From Anseranas semipalmata (lineage: Eukaryota > Chordata > Aves > Anseriformes > Anseranatidae): DNA of 64,000 nt. The position numbers were made by a program, and so were the translations under genes. Numbering within the stretch: the stretch's first letter is position 1; each line of letters opens with the position of its first letter. Positions 1-13,346 of this stretch are shown piece after piece. The DNA lies in contig VXAA01000962.1 in NCBI GenBank assembly GCA_013399115.1, positions 737,310 to 801,309 on the forward strand, given 5' to 3'. Below the pieces are notes generated by a model. That model was not told where the DNA came from, did not search any database, and saw only the letters and a program-made list of their open reading frames with translations.

Positions 1-2267
1 TTTCATGTAATTTTCCTGTCTTCCTGTTCTGTCTCTCTAGGAGCTGATTCAGTGTTCTTACCTGCAAAAGTGTGCCCATCTGAAACTGCTCTAAGGCCAT
101 AGGATAATGCCTCTCCCCCATATTTTGTTCCAGACTTTTAATCATGTATCTCTTACAGCCAGACTAGAGGTGTGCTGGGAAGCTGTGAGGAAGGTGCTGG
201 TGCCATGAGGCCCAGAAGGGGTGCTGGCAAGTTGGCACTAGGAGGCTTGATCTGTCCATCCTGGGCATTCTCCTGCTAGCATGTGAAAGCAGCTAGACTA
301 CCTAGGTACACCTAAGGACAGAGGCAGGCTCAAAACATTTTCTGTGGTGAAAACAACAGTTCTGCTTTGCCATCCTGCCCAGCTGTGGTAATCAAGCTCC
401 CAGACAGCCTGACTGGTCTACCTAGGTAGCCCCAATCACATCCTCTGCTGTTACTTTCTATTCCCTTTTTCCTCTCCTGTGTCTTTCCTTTTTACCACCC
501 TGTCCCCTACCAAATTAACAACCTGCCTCTAATTATTCTCCCCCCTCCCCCATTAGTCCTGTTTTTGGTATATCTGTACCCTAATTTGTTATTTCTGATA
601 TTGTTATGCAGGTGATTTCAACCACGTGGTATTGCTGATATGGTTTCCTTGGTTTCCTAAGACTTGCAAGATTCCCCTCCCCAAAGGTCCCCTGTACACT
701 CCTCCTGTGAAGTATGGCTGCTTCTTACTTAACTGCACCTGAACCACCTGTGAAATCCAGCCATCCCTCATGGCACTTCTGTAACTTTCACTGGATTCTC
801 TTGCATCCATCTTATTACATCCAAGAGTTTCTCAGGTCCAGTAGTTTTCCATGTCGCATTCAGCTAGCTTAACTCCAGGTCAAGACCTAGGCAGTCATCA
901 GCCTGCAACCCCAGCACATTGGGGATACCCTGCATGAAAAACAATCAGCAGAAGAGGATGCCCATTAATAGGCCTAAAACATCACTTTCAGAAAAAATTA
1001 CTTAAGAAGGATGTAAATGCCTGTTTCAACAACATGTATGACAATGTATTTTAGACCCTAATCTTGTTCCAAAGAGTAAGTAAAAATCTCATTTGTACTA
1101 CACTCACGAGAGCAATCCCCACTGATGGGATAAACAGCCTACAGAGGAATGATGCAGATGTCCTTGCTTACTGAAAAGAGAGGATAAAAGCAATGTGCTC
1201 CACTGCCTTATTCATGATGCGTCACTGCCTTCACGAATAATAGGTTATGTGATTTAGTAATTAAATATCCTTTACTACTTCCCACCTTATGTAATCACAT
1301 TTACTTTTAGGACTACAGCACTCAGAAAGACCTCCTGACCCATCAGATCCATCCACTGTGATTACAGTGAGCCATTTAATAAATATCTCATCTAGAAGGG
1401 GCCATACTGACATACACTGCATCACAAAGCACTTCAGTGCCTTAGAAATTAAGATCTTTAGTGTAAAAGATCACAAAAAGAGGAGGAGGGCAGGAACAAT
1501 CAAGTGTATCAGCAATACCCATGTCAGTAGAAAGGCAGATAACTTTTTTTAGGTGAATATGCTCTGATGAGCCTGGGAAACAGATGACACATGATGATAC
1601 AGAGGGAGATAAAAATAACTTGGTCAACACAGCAGCAAAAAATACAACCACATCAGGATAATGAGCTTTTCCATCAATTTTGTATCCATGTAGGTGACTA
1701 CACAAAGGCATATAATGCTGTGGAAAATGATAGTATGTGCTCTAAAGTGCAGAAGTAAAATTGTGTGAGGATTTTTAACTTGCAATTTCTTTTCTTCTAA
1801 ATTTATTACACGATCTTTCTACTGTTTCATTTTTTCTTAAAAATGTTGATGTTCAACTTTCTGTCAAAAGGCTTTAGATAGTCCTCAGTAAGGGTAACTG
1901 TATGAAGGTAAACGTTTTTTTTAGAAATCCTAACCTCCAGGATTCTTGTAGGGAAACTTTAAACATTGCAAGCGTTATTTGATATTATATTTGTATTTTC
2001 AAAAGAATTTCAGCAATTACTTATTTTCATTACTTTTGAAGTGCATATACAACTTGGACATGAGATAAAAAAATATTCATTTTTTTATTTTACTTTTTTA
2101 TTAGAAGTAATAATTATGCTGCAATTACACTTAAAGAACAGTTAGATTTAGATACAATATGTCAGGTATGCAGTGGAGAACAGTGAATTATAATAACACA
2201 AAAAGCACAAAAAAGGGATATAGTTTACTAACAAATAATAATTACTAATTACTAAATTACTCACTAA
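1..2267. other. Unique AT-rich DNA, no gene seen
   Basis: I see no supported gene in this stretch. A pyrimidine-rich run ending in AG near position 40 resembles a splice acceptor, but the downstream frame closes quickly and encodes nothing I recognise, so I do not call an exon. Open frames here are under 90 codons and look like chance. The last part before 2268 is very AT-rich and leads into the CR1 copy. Confidence 0.6.
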
Positions 2268-2800
2268 TACTCTACTCAGCATTGGTGAGGCTGCATGTGA
2301 AGTACTGTGTCCAGTTATGTCAAGTACAAGAGGCATGGACACGCTGGAGAGAGGGCCACCAAGATGATAAAGGGCCTGGAGCATCTCTCCTATGAGGAAA
2401 GGCTGGGAGAGCTGCGACTGTTCAGCCTGGAGAAGGGGAGGCTCAGGGGGGATCTCATCCATGTTTATAAATACCTTAAAGGAGGATGCAAAGAGGATGG
2501 AGCCAGACTCTTTATGGTGGTGCCCCATGACAGGACAAGAGGCAACGGGCACAAACTGGAACACAGGAGGTCCCCCCTGAACATCATGAAACACTTCTGT
2601 CCTGTGTGGGTGACAGAGCACTGGCACAGGTTGCCCAGAGACATTGTGGAGTCTCCGTCCTTGGAGACTTTCAAAAGCCGTCTGGACATGTCCCTGCACA
2701 ACCTGCTCTACATGTCCCTGCCTGAGCAGGGGGATTGGACCAGACAACCTCCAGCAGTCCCTTCCAACCTCAACCCATTTGTGATTCTGTGATTCCGTGA
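2268..2800 (+). mobile_element. CR1 LINE, 5'-truncated 3' end
   Basis: This is a truncated copy of the avian CR1 non-LTR retrotransposon. The plus strand reads through the C-terminal part of the ORF2 protein (reverse transcriptase), with recognisable blocks such as [27 protein letters not shown] and [23 protein letters not shown] in one frame between about 2307 and 2700. It starts abruptly near a degraded YSALVR motif, which is usual for CR1 because of incomplete reverse transcription. It ends in a short direct repeat of the TGATTCTG type at about 2779-2798, the typical CR1 tail. The copy cannot encode an active protein. The open frame of 161 codons is a remnant, not a host gene. The family is confident; the subfamily is not resolved. 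Confidence 0.93.
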
Positions 2801-5800
2801 AATATGTCCTTTTTGCACATGATTTTGATGATACTTTATTGCATGCACATATCAGTTCAGTTTTATAAAGCAGTTGCTTTGCTGCATATTGTACAATTAA
2901 AATGCAAAAAGTGACAATTCATTAATAATTAAATGAATATATCAGAAATTAATTAAATATAACTTGTTAGTTTCATTTATGATTGTTGAAATAATGAAAA
3001 ATCTTTACCAATCTTTACGTTTATACATATCAGATAATTTCTTATTAAAAGAGAATTATGATTTCTTTAAGCGAATTGTTAGGACCAGTAATTTTTTAAT
3101 GTTTAAAAGCAACGCTGTTTCTTAATATTTTTGTAGTACATAGATAATAGTTGTTAACCACAAGGAGCAGGATCATGACATATCAATCTATAATGGTATT
3201 CTATGATGCATGTTATTTAATGTTCCTTCAACTAGATGCTTGTCTGGGCATTTCAAAGACTATCTTGCCACATCTCAATTTAATTATACATTTTAATTAT
3301 TCTGAAGAGTTTTCAATTAAACATATTTTGTGGGAAAATTACTCAGCTCCCAGTTTTCTTATGTAAGTAACCTGAAATTGTTTTCAGCATTGTTTATATT
3401 TTTCTAGCAAATATTTACTTAGGCACAGGACCAACTGTGAATTACCTGTTTCCTGAGTTTTCTAAGGGTATTTTCAATCTCATGATAGACTTCCACTGCT
3501 TCTTTTGCTATTTAACTTTAAATATTTTTAAATAACTCATTTAAGAATGACAGATGAATATTTTGTTTATCTTTGAAATGCTGTAATGGAAAATATGAAA
3601 ATATTGTACAGATTGTTATATGTAACATTACTTTGTTAACAACACTTTAATTTGAAATGTACAGCTACCAGCTGTGGTATCTGTCTTTAGGAAGAGAAGC
3701 ATTAGAGGCTTGAGTTTTGTAAGTTCCTAGAATATAGCCAAGTCTCCAATCACATATCTTTTGCAAAGTATCTTAAAAAGTAAAATTAGCATTCCACTGC
3801 ACAGTTATCATCTCTTCCCAAAAGGTTAGATTTATTGAAACATCTGCAAATCCATGCAGTCACAGTAGCTAAGTTTGCTAAAGAAAAAATCTGAAGAGTA
3901 AGCTAAAGAAATCTTAGTTATGAATCTGAAGGTCAAGATCATTACATCTGATGTAGCTTGATAAACATGTCAAACTTACCCATCTTGTTCAAAGTCTTCC
4001 AAATATTTGATAATGAAAGCATGTGAAAGCCACCAAACATTATATTCAGAAGTGTCTGTGCTCTCTAAATCATAATAGATATGTTGTGGCCATGACAAAG
4101 GCTTAGAGAGCCACAATTTGAACAGGACACACTGAGAATAATGAATGCCAGAAGGCTTAATATGAGATTATTTCTATGTAATCATGCTGGTAGTCCAAAC
4201 TGGCAATTCTAGCAAGGGGTAATGAATTTTCACAAGGGTCATAAATTGTATTATGATACTTTCCTGCACATGGCAACCATATCAAGGGTTAATTTACAAC
4301 TCTTGGCACAAGCTATTGCATACAGTACAAACATTTAGATTCCAAAGAACTGTTTAGTTTTATTTCATTTTTTGAGATTTGCTTTTCAAGAACATTAGGT
4401 CTTGGATGTTTTGGGAAAATCTACTGCCTTACTTAGGAAAGGACTATATAGATATAGATTAGATAGATATAGATAGATTGATATAGATACATTACTTAGT
4501 TCTTTTGAGAAATAAGATTTAAGTGAGAAAAGAGACAAAACATTGTTTCGGTAACAATCAAAATTCTATTGAAAAGAATTCTAAACAAATAAAAAATTCT
4601 GTCTGTGAATGTTTGTATTTTTCTAAAAATGCTGCTAAGTATGTATGAATTGTGAAGAGGAAACGGGGATATACTTACGTTCAGTTTTTTTTTTTTTTTG
4701 GGTACCTGTATTTACTTGCAATTAATAGTTTGATCACAAAATGTAAGCATAAGACATCACAGTAAAAAGAGAAATAAAACTGGAAAATAACACCTTGCTA
4801 GAGCATTTTTTCTCTCTGATCAGATAAGACAATTTCATTTCAGTTATAGAATTGCCCAAAGCTGAACAGTTATGCCTAGGACATAAACAACCCAGACATC
4901 CCCATGTCAAGTTTTATTTTTTGGCAGGTTTGATCAAATTTTCACCACACATAGAAGGAATATGGAAATACTACAGCATGTTTTCTCTAAATTTTTTTCT
5001 TTCAATTCACTGACTTGTTGGAGAAGCGGACCAGGAAGTAAGGCAGAACTGGCCTTCATCTATTGTTAGAGAAACACATAAGAAATGAACTTTTTACAGT
5101 TATTTATCTAGTTTGCATTACTATACATTTCCAGTTCTTGCTGCCACGGAGGTGACCTCTGGAACTGTGGAATCCCAGAGTCATAACAGTCTATAGAGCA
5201 TCAGTTCATTTCTAATATATTATTTAATGCGACTCTGATAATGACATACTAGTAAGGCCTTCCTTAGTGTGAGGAAAGAAACATGAATTATCTCCTTCTC
5301 CCACCAAACTGATTTTTTCCTTCTGCTCAGAGGGCATATCCAATATATATTATTTTTGGTTAAAATTCCATTTAAGTCAAAAGAAGCACTGGGAAAATAA
5401 GCAGCTGTATAAAGAGATGATCTATTTTCACTTTTGATATAGAAAGTCTTTCTGAAAGTTTTTTCTTAGCAGCAGTGAACAAAAAGAAAGGATGAGAGGG
5501 TAGTAAATATGAGTATGAATGAGAAAACCCAAACAGAAAAGAGTATACTGACTTCTTTTTTTTTTTTTTTTAACAAAAGGAATTATTTCACAGGTTTAGT
5601 GTAACTCAACCACACAGTGCCTTGAGAGCCAGAAAGAAGCAAACCAACTCATCAAGTTGGCATCAATAGACCCTGTATATCATTTAGAATACAAGGTAAG
5701 ATAAGTACTGTCTCAGCAAGTCTGTTTTAGGTATGACATTGTATCTGTGTGTATAGCATTTTTGCACTCAATCTATAAAAGCTGGGATTTTTAAACTCAC

Positions 5801-5921
5801 TAAAAATATCATGCTATAATCCCTACTTGGTTATGTTTTCAACTACATTAAAAAACAGACCACAGAGAGGCATGAGTAAGAGCCTTTCTAGCTAATGGTA
5901 TGGAAAGCTGCTGGTCATGTG
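2801..5921. other. Unique AT-rich DNA, no gene seen
   Basis: This is AT-rich sequence with no supported gene. It contains an imperfect GATA-type microsatellite at 4446-4489 (listed separately) and short poly-T runs near 4687-4699 and 5556-5571. Open frames are at most about 70 codons with no recognisable motif. Confidence 0.6.
4446..4489. repeat. Imperfect (GATA)n / TAGA microsatellite
   Basis: This is a short run of TAGATA and GATA units with several interruptions. It is a simple sequence repeat of about 44 bases and is probably degenerate rather than a long polymorphic array. Confidence 0.8.
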
Positions 5922-6190
5922 TTCATAGGATAACTCAGATTAGAAAGGACCTCAGAAAGCTTCTCATCCAACCCCCTGCTCAAAGCAGGGTCAGCTGTGA
6001 TACCAGACCAAGCTACCTGGGGCTTTTCCAGTTCAGTCTGGAAAACTTTTAACATTGCAAACTGCACAGCTTCTCTGGGCAGCCTGTTTTGCTGTTTTAT
6101 TTATTTATTTATTAACTTATATCAGGCTGGACCTTCTCTAGTTTCTGTCTGTGTCAATGGTCTTGCTTTCTCCCACCATGTACCACTGTA
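5922..6190 (-). mobile_element. Degraded CR1 LINE 3' end
   Basis: Read on the minus strand, this is an old CR1 3' end. The outer edge near 5922 shows the decayed tail (CATAGGATAACTCAG), followed by blocks matching the CR1 terminal region: AGAAAGGACCTCAGAAAG, CATCCAACCCCCTGCTCAAA and GCACAGCTTCTCTGGGCAGC. A TTTA repeat expansion at about 6097-6117 interrupts the match, and similarity fades towards 6190. There is no usable reading frame. It is more diverged than the other CR1 copies in the window. The inner boundary is approximate. Confidence 0.72.
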
Positions 6191-6779
6191 ACTACTGAAA
6201 GATATTTTCTGTTTGTTAGTAGACTACACTTTGAAACTGCCTGTTCAGGGCTGATCAGAGAAACCATTATCCATACATATGCTGAAAATAAAACTTCTGC
6301 ATTAAAGCAGTTATTTTAAGAAGTCCCTATATAGTCTTTCTCCTCATCTCAGAAGAGGAGTTACAGGTTGTCCAAGGCTAGAAAGGTGAAAAGCTAAGTT
6401 ATTTTCCCTCATAAAAAAACCACTAACTTTATGAAGCAATACATTAAATCTATATTAATTTTCATATTTCTGGTTCAAAGGGACTTGATTAAAAGGGACA
6501 GGTAGCATTCTAAAACTGCTCAAGCTGATGTTCTCCAATGACTCCAGCTTTTTTTTTTTTCCCCTAAGGTTTATAAGTTTGCAAGAAATGTTTTGCAGAG
6601 CAAACCATGACTGAGATTAAGCTAATTATTTTATTTGTAATGGGAGGAGAACCATTCCTTGGCTCCAGTGAGGAACTCACCTTTCTTGACCCCACCCAGT
6701 CAGATCAGACCATGACCTAATTATTCTTTTTGGATTTAATTCTCTCCAATTGGAATCTCCCAAGTGTTCATATTTTTTC
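6191..6779. other. Unique AT-rich DNA, no gene seen
   Basis: This is ordinary AT-rich sequence with a short poly-T run near 6550. I see no gene or clear repeat family. Confidence 0.55.
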
Positions 6780-7240
6780 CCTTATTTCAGGAGCACACCT
6801 AGCTTTGGCTTGTTTTCAGTGCTCTGGAGAGCACTGGGCTCAGGTGAAATTCCACTTGAGATGATCCCTACACTGATCATTAGAGAGCAAATGGCATGAG
6901 GTTGCTCTGCAAGGGAAGACAGGGGAGACCTCACTGACACGGGGCACAGTCCCACAGTACCTGTGCAGGGTGAGCTGAACAGGTCCAGTGGTGGTAACGA
7001 GTCAGCCACAGTCCAGCAACCACCAGACATGTTTGTAGTTACAAGACAGGTCCAAAGTCAAGTCAGAACATTAAGAAGGCAGGTGGTACAGCACAGCATT
7101 CGCACTCTGGAGATCAGGCAGGGTCCAAGGAAAAGGGTCTGAGCTTATAAGCAACTCTTAGGCCACTTGGTGGGAGGGTGCTTGGGTAGAGATCCCAGCT
7201 GAGGCCGGTCAGGGTACTTGGAGTGTGTAGGTATACTTAT
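6780..7240. other. GC-richer block, unclassified
   Basis: This block is visibly richer in G and C than its flanks and lacks long A/T runs. A minus-strand frame of 82 codons (6782-7030) crosses part of it but resembles no protein I know. The composition change suggests an old interspersed repeat, perhaps an LTR or DNA transposon remnant, but I cannot name a family and see no terminal repeats. Confidence 0.35.
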
Positions 7241-7288
7241 GGCCCAAACACCGAAAATGAATGCTTGATAATTACTTTACAATTTTTG

Positions 7289-7340
7289 TAACTAATAGTA
7301 ACTAATTGTAACTAATTGTTACTATTTTGTAACTAATAGT
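7289..7340. repeat. Short TAACTAATWG tandem array
   Basis: A unit close to TAACTAATAG or TAACTAATTG occurs three times in direct succession at about 7289-7318. A further copy follows at 7330-7339 after a diverged spacer. This is a small, degenerate minisatellite-like array. Confidence 0.7.
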
Positions 7341-9965
7341 TCATATACTTCATGACATATTCTTCTTCTAAAACTTAGTTTCCATAGTTTGCTTATAAGA
7401 ATTTCATGTGATACGGTCCCATCAAAATGTTACTGAAATGAAGAAGTTTCCTCCTGCTTTTTTGCAAATATATAAATCAGATGCAGAGATCTGATCATTT
7501 AAAGAACTTCAAAGATATCTAAACAAAATGCCTTTGTAATGAGCTCTGAAATATATCTAAAAATGGATCCTCAGCCCTGGGAAGAGTAAATGGAAGAAAG
7601 TAGAAATTGAAACACTATTAACTGGAATTAAAGAATAGCATGTGTACAATCTCCTACATGCAAATTAACTCTGAACAACTGTAAAATGCAAATCTGAAGG
7701 AGATACCTCTAAAACAACATAGAAGAGTTTGTAAACAGCCCTACACAGATGTGACTAAAATCACATCCTATGTCTCACTGTACTATTAAGGGTTAATCAA
7801 TTTAGTTAACAACAATCCATTGTACAGAATGTTCAGCATGTACTGAAACAGAAGAGCAATGTTCCATGTAAAACAAACTATCAAAATTGTACATAAAACT
7901 AATTTTGTTACTTTCCACTTATTTCTATGCATCAACTAGCTAAACATAAATATTAGGGAAAATGACATAGCTAATAAGACATCTACAGGAAACAAAATGC
8001 GTTCTACTCTGTAAATAATATTAGTTTCATAATATGATCATTAAAAAAACAATGGTCAAAAAGTAACATTTTGATGATACGAAGATTTTCATGGCACAGA
8101 CCATCTAAGGTTGTTTCTTGGTGGTTTCTTCAATAGATGTGTTCACTGGAAATTAATTTTCAGCCTTCTGAAAAAGGGCAGAAGCAGAGAAAGAACAGAG
8201 GAAAACCATCCTATCCTTAAACAATCCCTGCAAATACATCCTGTTTTCTGACTGTACTGCTGTACAACAATAAGCACATATCAGTAATGCTAAGGGTGCT
8301 GCAAAATTTAGATGCTCTGGAGCCACTCTCCTCAGCATCTTTCATGGCTGGTACAAAAATGGATAACCATAAGGATAATGTAAATTTCATGGAGATTTCT
8401 AGTCTGATTTTCTTCTTTCCATTTTGTCATAAGAAAATGGGCCACAGAAAGATTATAAAACAGACTTTTTTTTCTTTATCTTAGAGTAGATTCTGTTATT
8501 TAAGAATATGTGATTTTTTTTTTTTTGAAAAAGTATGTAAATTAAACACACTTTCAACTTAGAATATTGTTTCCTTGCTCTTAGTGGAATACAGCACATC
8601 CAATCCACCCTCTTACATATGACAATTTTTATTGCTTTTATTTTTCCAGTCAAGACCTAATTTGCTGGGCCCTGGAGCTATGGATGCCTCTGAAGCCCTC
8701 TCTATTTTGTAGGATAGGCTGTGAACAACGAATCCTTTTGTATGTAATTCTCTAACATAATTTGAACTAAAATAGCTTTGAGTCTCAGCAAGCAAGCAAA
8801 CTAACTAACTGTCGGAATAGAAAACCAAGTCCATAACTCTAACATAAACAATTTTAGAGTTGAATAAATAGACATGTAAGCAGTTATCTGAGCACTCCCA
8901 ATAATGCATTTTTAATACTCTGAGAAATGAGTGCAGAAAGGAATCAGCATAGTCCCTCAGGCTACAAAGAGCTTCAAGTGGCTTTTATCTTATATCCTGT
9001 TAGATTATTGGAAGTTTGTAATTATATGCATCTTAAAATTTCGAGGCTTCTCACCTTACACAAACCCTCAAACAAGTAGAAATATAAGGAAAAAACATAG
9101 TAATCATAAAGAAGAATGACAAGGTTAAATTCTAATTATGACTTTCTGATAGTATATTTTTGTAGTGTATTTTTAAATGGGGGCATAGTTATGATTTTAT
9201 GGTTGTATGTGGACTGTTTAAGTATGGAAGACAATGTAAAATCTGTTGCTGTGAATTTAATGCAGACATTAGCAAGATAGCTAGGCATTTAAAAATTATC
9301 AGCACTGCTTAGGTGGTTTTATGTTTGCAAAATCTTTCTGGAAATATCAATGGAGGTACAGGGTAATATGACAAATATACTTTTACTTAATTCTGTGCAA
9401 GGATGCGACAAATTGGGTAACAAGATGAGCCACATTTATATTATGGTATTCTATGTATGACATCAATAATTTTGAGGTCTTGTACATATCAGGCCATCAT
9501 TGCCACTGTTCAAAGTTTCTTATATGTAGTAAGTGCTGTAGTACACAACATGCTATGCAGACAAGTAATTCTTCATAGTCAATAATGTCTTAACATTCTC
9601 CCAGAATGTCAGAAATGAATAGGAATCCAATGTCAGCTAAAATTAGTGTCTCTTGATGGCTCAGAGGACAGGGAAATTGGAAAAGATTAGTCCTGCCTCT
9701 GAGAATGGAATGAAAATCTGATGTTAACTCTAAAGTGCTGGAGTTGAATTCCCTTGATTCAGAAGCAACTTAGATTCTGCTTAACTGTCGTAATATTCAA
9801 AGTCAGTCTTTAGTTCTGAACCCCAAGAGAAAGAACTTGCATGTATGAATGGGCAGTTTTTTAAAACAGTTCAGTAGGTGTCTAAATGAATGGTCAGGTT
9901 CCCAAAGAGAGTAAGAAATCAGGTGCTAACGTTATTTTGAAAAATCTGTCATGATTGATTCAGAG

Positions 9966-9986
9966 TTTTTTTTTTTTTTTTTTTTT
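9966..9986. repeat. Poly-T tract (21 T)
   Basis: An uninterrupted run of 21 T. It may be the reverse-strand A tail of an old retrocopy, but the flanks show no recognisable body. Confidence 0.9.
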
Positions 9987-12759
9987 CCGAAAGTATTAGA
10001 AGAATTGACTGTGTTTAATTGTCTAAAAGTTTTACTGATCTTTTTGAAAATGAGATGTGAGACTTCAACAAGCATTTCTTGGTCTATAGCATACTTTGCC
10101 TCAGAAATAAAAATGTAACAAATGTGTGTGTAAAAGCACATGCTGTTCATGCTCACTTCATCCATAGAAAAAACACTTGCATATATCAAGAGCTAAGCAT
10201 TCGAGATTTGAGCTATTCCTTTTTTATGCTATGCCTCTTTTACCCCAAGGGGTAGCTGAGTATACTGTAAAAGCTGACAGGCAGTGTGCTATGTGCAGTA
10301 ATTAGATTCAATACTTTTGCTGCAGTTTTTGGAGATGTATTCCTCCTGCTGATTTCTGATGAACACCACATTAATGGGATACTAAATAAAGTATTGAATT
10401 GTATGTAGCTGGTGGGTTTTTTTTTTTCTAGCAAAAATTTTTTTTTATCTCTCTCAAGAATGTTTTAAATACAGATGAGGTTCTAAGTCTTGTTTAGTAG
10501 TTTGTGTAGAGCAAATAGGCATTTCTAAAGAGAATAGCTTATTGCAAAATAAATGTGAAACCAATTATTAAACATTTTATAATCCCATAAGAACTTAGCA
10601 CATTAAATTCAGAGTCCATCTCATACCTTACAGTTATGAAAAGGAGTAAGAGAGATTCCTATTTTCTTTTAATCATGTAGAATATGTGAGAAGTACAGTG
10701 TAAGGTATGGCTAAAATCCATTTCTGTGTCTCTGTGATTTTTTAAAAATGAAGTTATGATTCAGTATATCAGGAGTCGTGGTCAGAACTCAAGGCGAATC
10801 AGAGCAGTGACACTGTTATTAGTATCATCAGCCATTGATAGAAGCTGGCATATGCCTTTGACAATGCTAAATTCTAGTCTTCTGACAGTTCTTGGCTATC
10901 CAAACCTCATACTGGTTTCACTGAGAATTTTAGGTTTGTTAAGAGCATCAACCTTTAATTTTTCATATTATTAATTTTTATTCTGCTGGCATAACAAAGA
11001 GAAAATATGATGGTATATTAATATCTACTAAGAAAATAAGATTTTTATTGAAGATGCATACAAAAAAAAGACATTTTTTTCTCATTTATTTATTATCGTA
11101 TTAATTGATTTAATATGCAAAACAACATACACATGAATTACAGGACTAAGAATCTGCACAAAAATAAAGGAAATGGAAGATAAAAAGGTGAATTTCTTCA
11201 CGTAGAGTTTTCCAGAATTTATAAGCTGAAGAAAAAAAAATGTATTTTGTAATCCTGTATGTGATCTCTGAGTTAAAGAAGGAAAAACAAGATGGCTCTG
11301 TTTTCTTCTGGCTGAGCAAATTAAACTGATAACCTGTAATGGTAGTGTTGCTACAGCAATGACAGTCTAAGGATATAGCCTAGACAAAGTTTACACATAG
11401 CATTAACGCTTCTTTTATAACGCCACTGCCATAGCTAGAGAAAGTCAGGGAAGGTTTCAGGCACACAAAAGACAAGGTTTCTGGCACTCTAATCCTTCTT
11501 CAGGTCAATGAACAGAAGAAACAAACTCCAAAACTAGAAGCAAATTTGGAAGAAGTGATTGAAATTAGATATGTATCAGTTAGACTATTTCCGAAAGATA
11601 AGGTAGCTGGTACTTGTGAAGTGGAAAGGATTTTTGGGAGGTGACTTCTATTTCTCAAAAATCCATTTCTGAGAGCTGATAAGGTATCAATCTCCTAAGG
11701 GAAGGAGAGAGACAAGTAGTTTATAGTCTCTGCAATGTAAAGAAGTGAGGGAGGAGGAAAAGATTGCAATGGGCCATAAAACTAATATCTATAATGAACC
11801 TGTGGTTTTAGATATTCAGTAGAACTATGAAACTTAGTATTTGAGGGGCAAGTTTGTACAGTGGGCTGCCAAAGATATTTTTCTAATTATTGGTATTTTT
11901 CAATGACTTACTGTTGCTAGTCTTAAATCCTAGTCTGCTTTCTCATTTTGTAATGTAACTACAAATAATAGGATGATCCATATTAGGCACCTATACTCCA
12001 GATTGTCCTTGAGTCTTAATTCAAAGAATTTTCAGTAAAAAAGCATTGACAAAATCCTTCATACAAGACCTTTAAAGAAAGTAAATATGTGAAAGAAGGA
12101 AGTAAGAGGAAAGCTACCAGCAAGTTTGACAATTATATATAATGTAGGAGACAGGGAATTAAATGAAATATTCAGCTCTCAGAATGGAGGTAGTTCTGTA
12201 GGGAACTATGCTAATTAGTATACTAGTTAGTGTAATCCCAGATATCCATGAAGAGAGCAAGAAGAGAGGAAAGAAAATCTACTAATGATACCAGGTTATT
12301 CAGGATATCAAATGAGAGGCTTTCTTGAAAAATTGCAGAGGGGAAGTTGAGAGACAATTACAATGTCAGCCTAAACTCAGTGTACATAACTTTAAAGGAA
12401 AGCACATGAGGAAAGTGGTGTGAAAATGCAACTGGGAAGTTAAAATGCTGGACTTTATGCTGACTGCTCACTGAATGACCATATGCTTCCTTCCCAAGGT
12501 AGAGGGCATATCCTCAGTGAAGTTTGGCATTGGGAGGCCTGGTGAAGGACCTTGGACTGAACAAAGTATATTATGTCACTTCTTTTACTTCTAAATTGCC
12601 CAGTAATAACACTTAAAGTGAGGGGAAAAGAATAATTGAAAAAAGAAGAGAACAAAATGCCATTAAAAGTTACTAAGAGCCTGATTATAAAGTTCCTGTG
12701 TAAATATATAGAAAGAAATTCTTATGATTGGCAATATATATTCTGGTATATACTCTCAG

Positions 12760-13346
12760 TGTGATGGTTTGAGCCTGGCCAGCAGATGAGCACTGATTCA
12801 GTCACTGTCTCACCCCCTGCTCAGCAGAATGGGGATTAGAATTTGAAGAGCAAAAGCAAGAAAACTCATGGGTCAAGATAAAGACAGTTTAATAAGTGAA
12901 GCAAAACTGCATGCACAAGCAAAGCAAATTAAGGAGTTCACTACTTCACATTGGAAGGCAGATGTCCAGCCACTTCCTGGAAACACAGGGCTTCATCGCA
13001 TGTAATGGATACTTAGGAAGACAAATGCAATAACCATGAATGTCTCACCCCTCCTTCCCTTTTCCCCAAGCTTTTATTGCTGAGCACAGTGTCACATGGT
13101 AAGGAATATCCCTTTGGTCAGTTTGGGTCAGCTGTCCTGATTGTGTATGCTCCCAACTTCGTTCAATTTCTACTCACTGTGGGGGGCAGAGCAGGAAAAA
13201 GAAAACCTCAGTGCTGTGCAAGCACTGCTCAGCAATAGCCAAAGCACTGGTGTATTATCAACACTTTTTTAGTCACAAATCCAAAACACAGAACCACAGG
13301 GACTGGTATGAATAAAATTAACTCCATCCCTCCCAGACCCAGTATA
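12760..13346 (-). mobile_element. Solo LTR of an avian endogenous retrovirus
   Basis: On the minus strand this is a single long terminal repeat of about 587 bases. I recognise it as a common avian ERV LTR, probably ERVK-like, from memory of the family. The start is at about 13346, next to the block GGTCTGGGAGGGATGGAG, and the end is at 12760 (AAACCATCACA). A TATA-like AATAAAAGC lies at 13078-13070. An ATTAAA polyadenylation signal lies at 12893-12888, followed by the R/U5 block with a degraded GACCCATGAG motif. No internal retroviral genes flank it, so it is a solo LTR left after recombination between paired LTRs. The expected terminal TG is altered at the 13346 end. No convincing target-site duplication is seen. 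It is an old, inactive viral relic. Confidence 0.88.

Larger units (their letters stand above)
7241..12759. other. Unique AT-rich DNA, no gene seen
   Basis: About 5.5 kb of AT-rich sequence without a supported gene. It holds a small decamer-like array at 7289-7340 and a 21-base poly-T at 9966-9986. Shorter T runs lie near 8515 and 10420. All open frames are under 90 codons, and several include homopolymer runs, which argues against coding. Confidence 0.6.

Noticed and set aside
1..110. Possible splice acceptor and exon at the window start
   Set aside because: The frame after the acceptor-like AG closes within about 20 codons and encodes nothing recognisable.
2148..2747. 199-codon minus-strand open frame
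   Set aside because: It is antisense to the plus-strand CR1 ORF2 remnant at 2268-2800. The sense frame has recognisable CR1 motifs.
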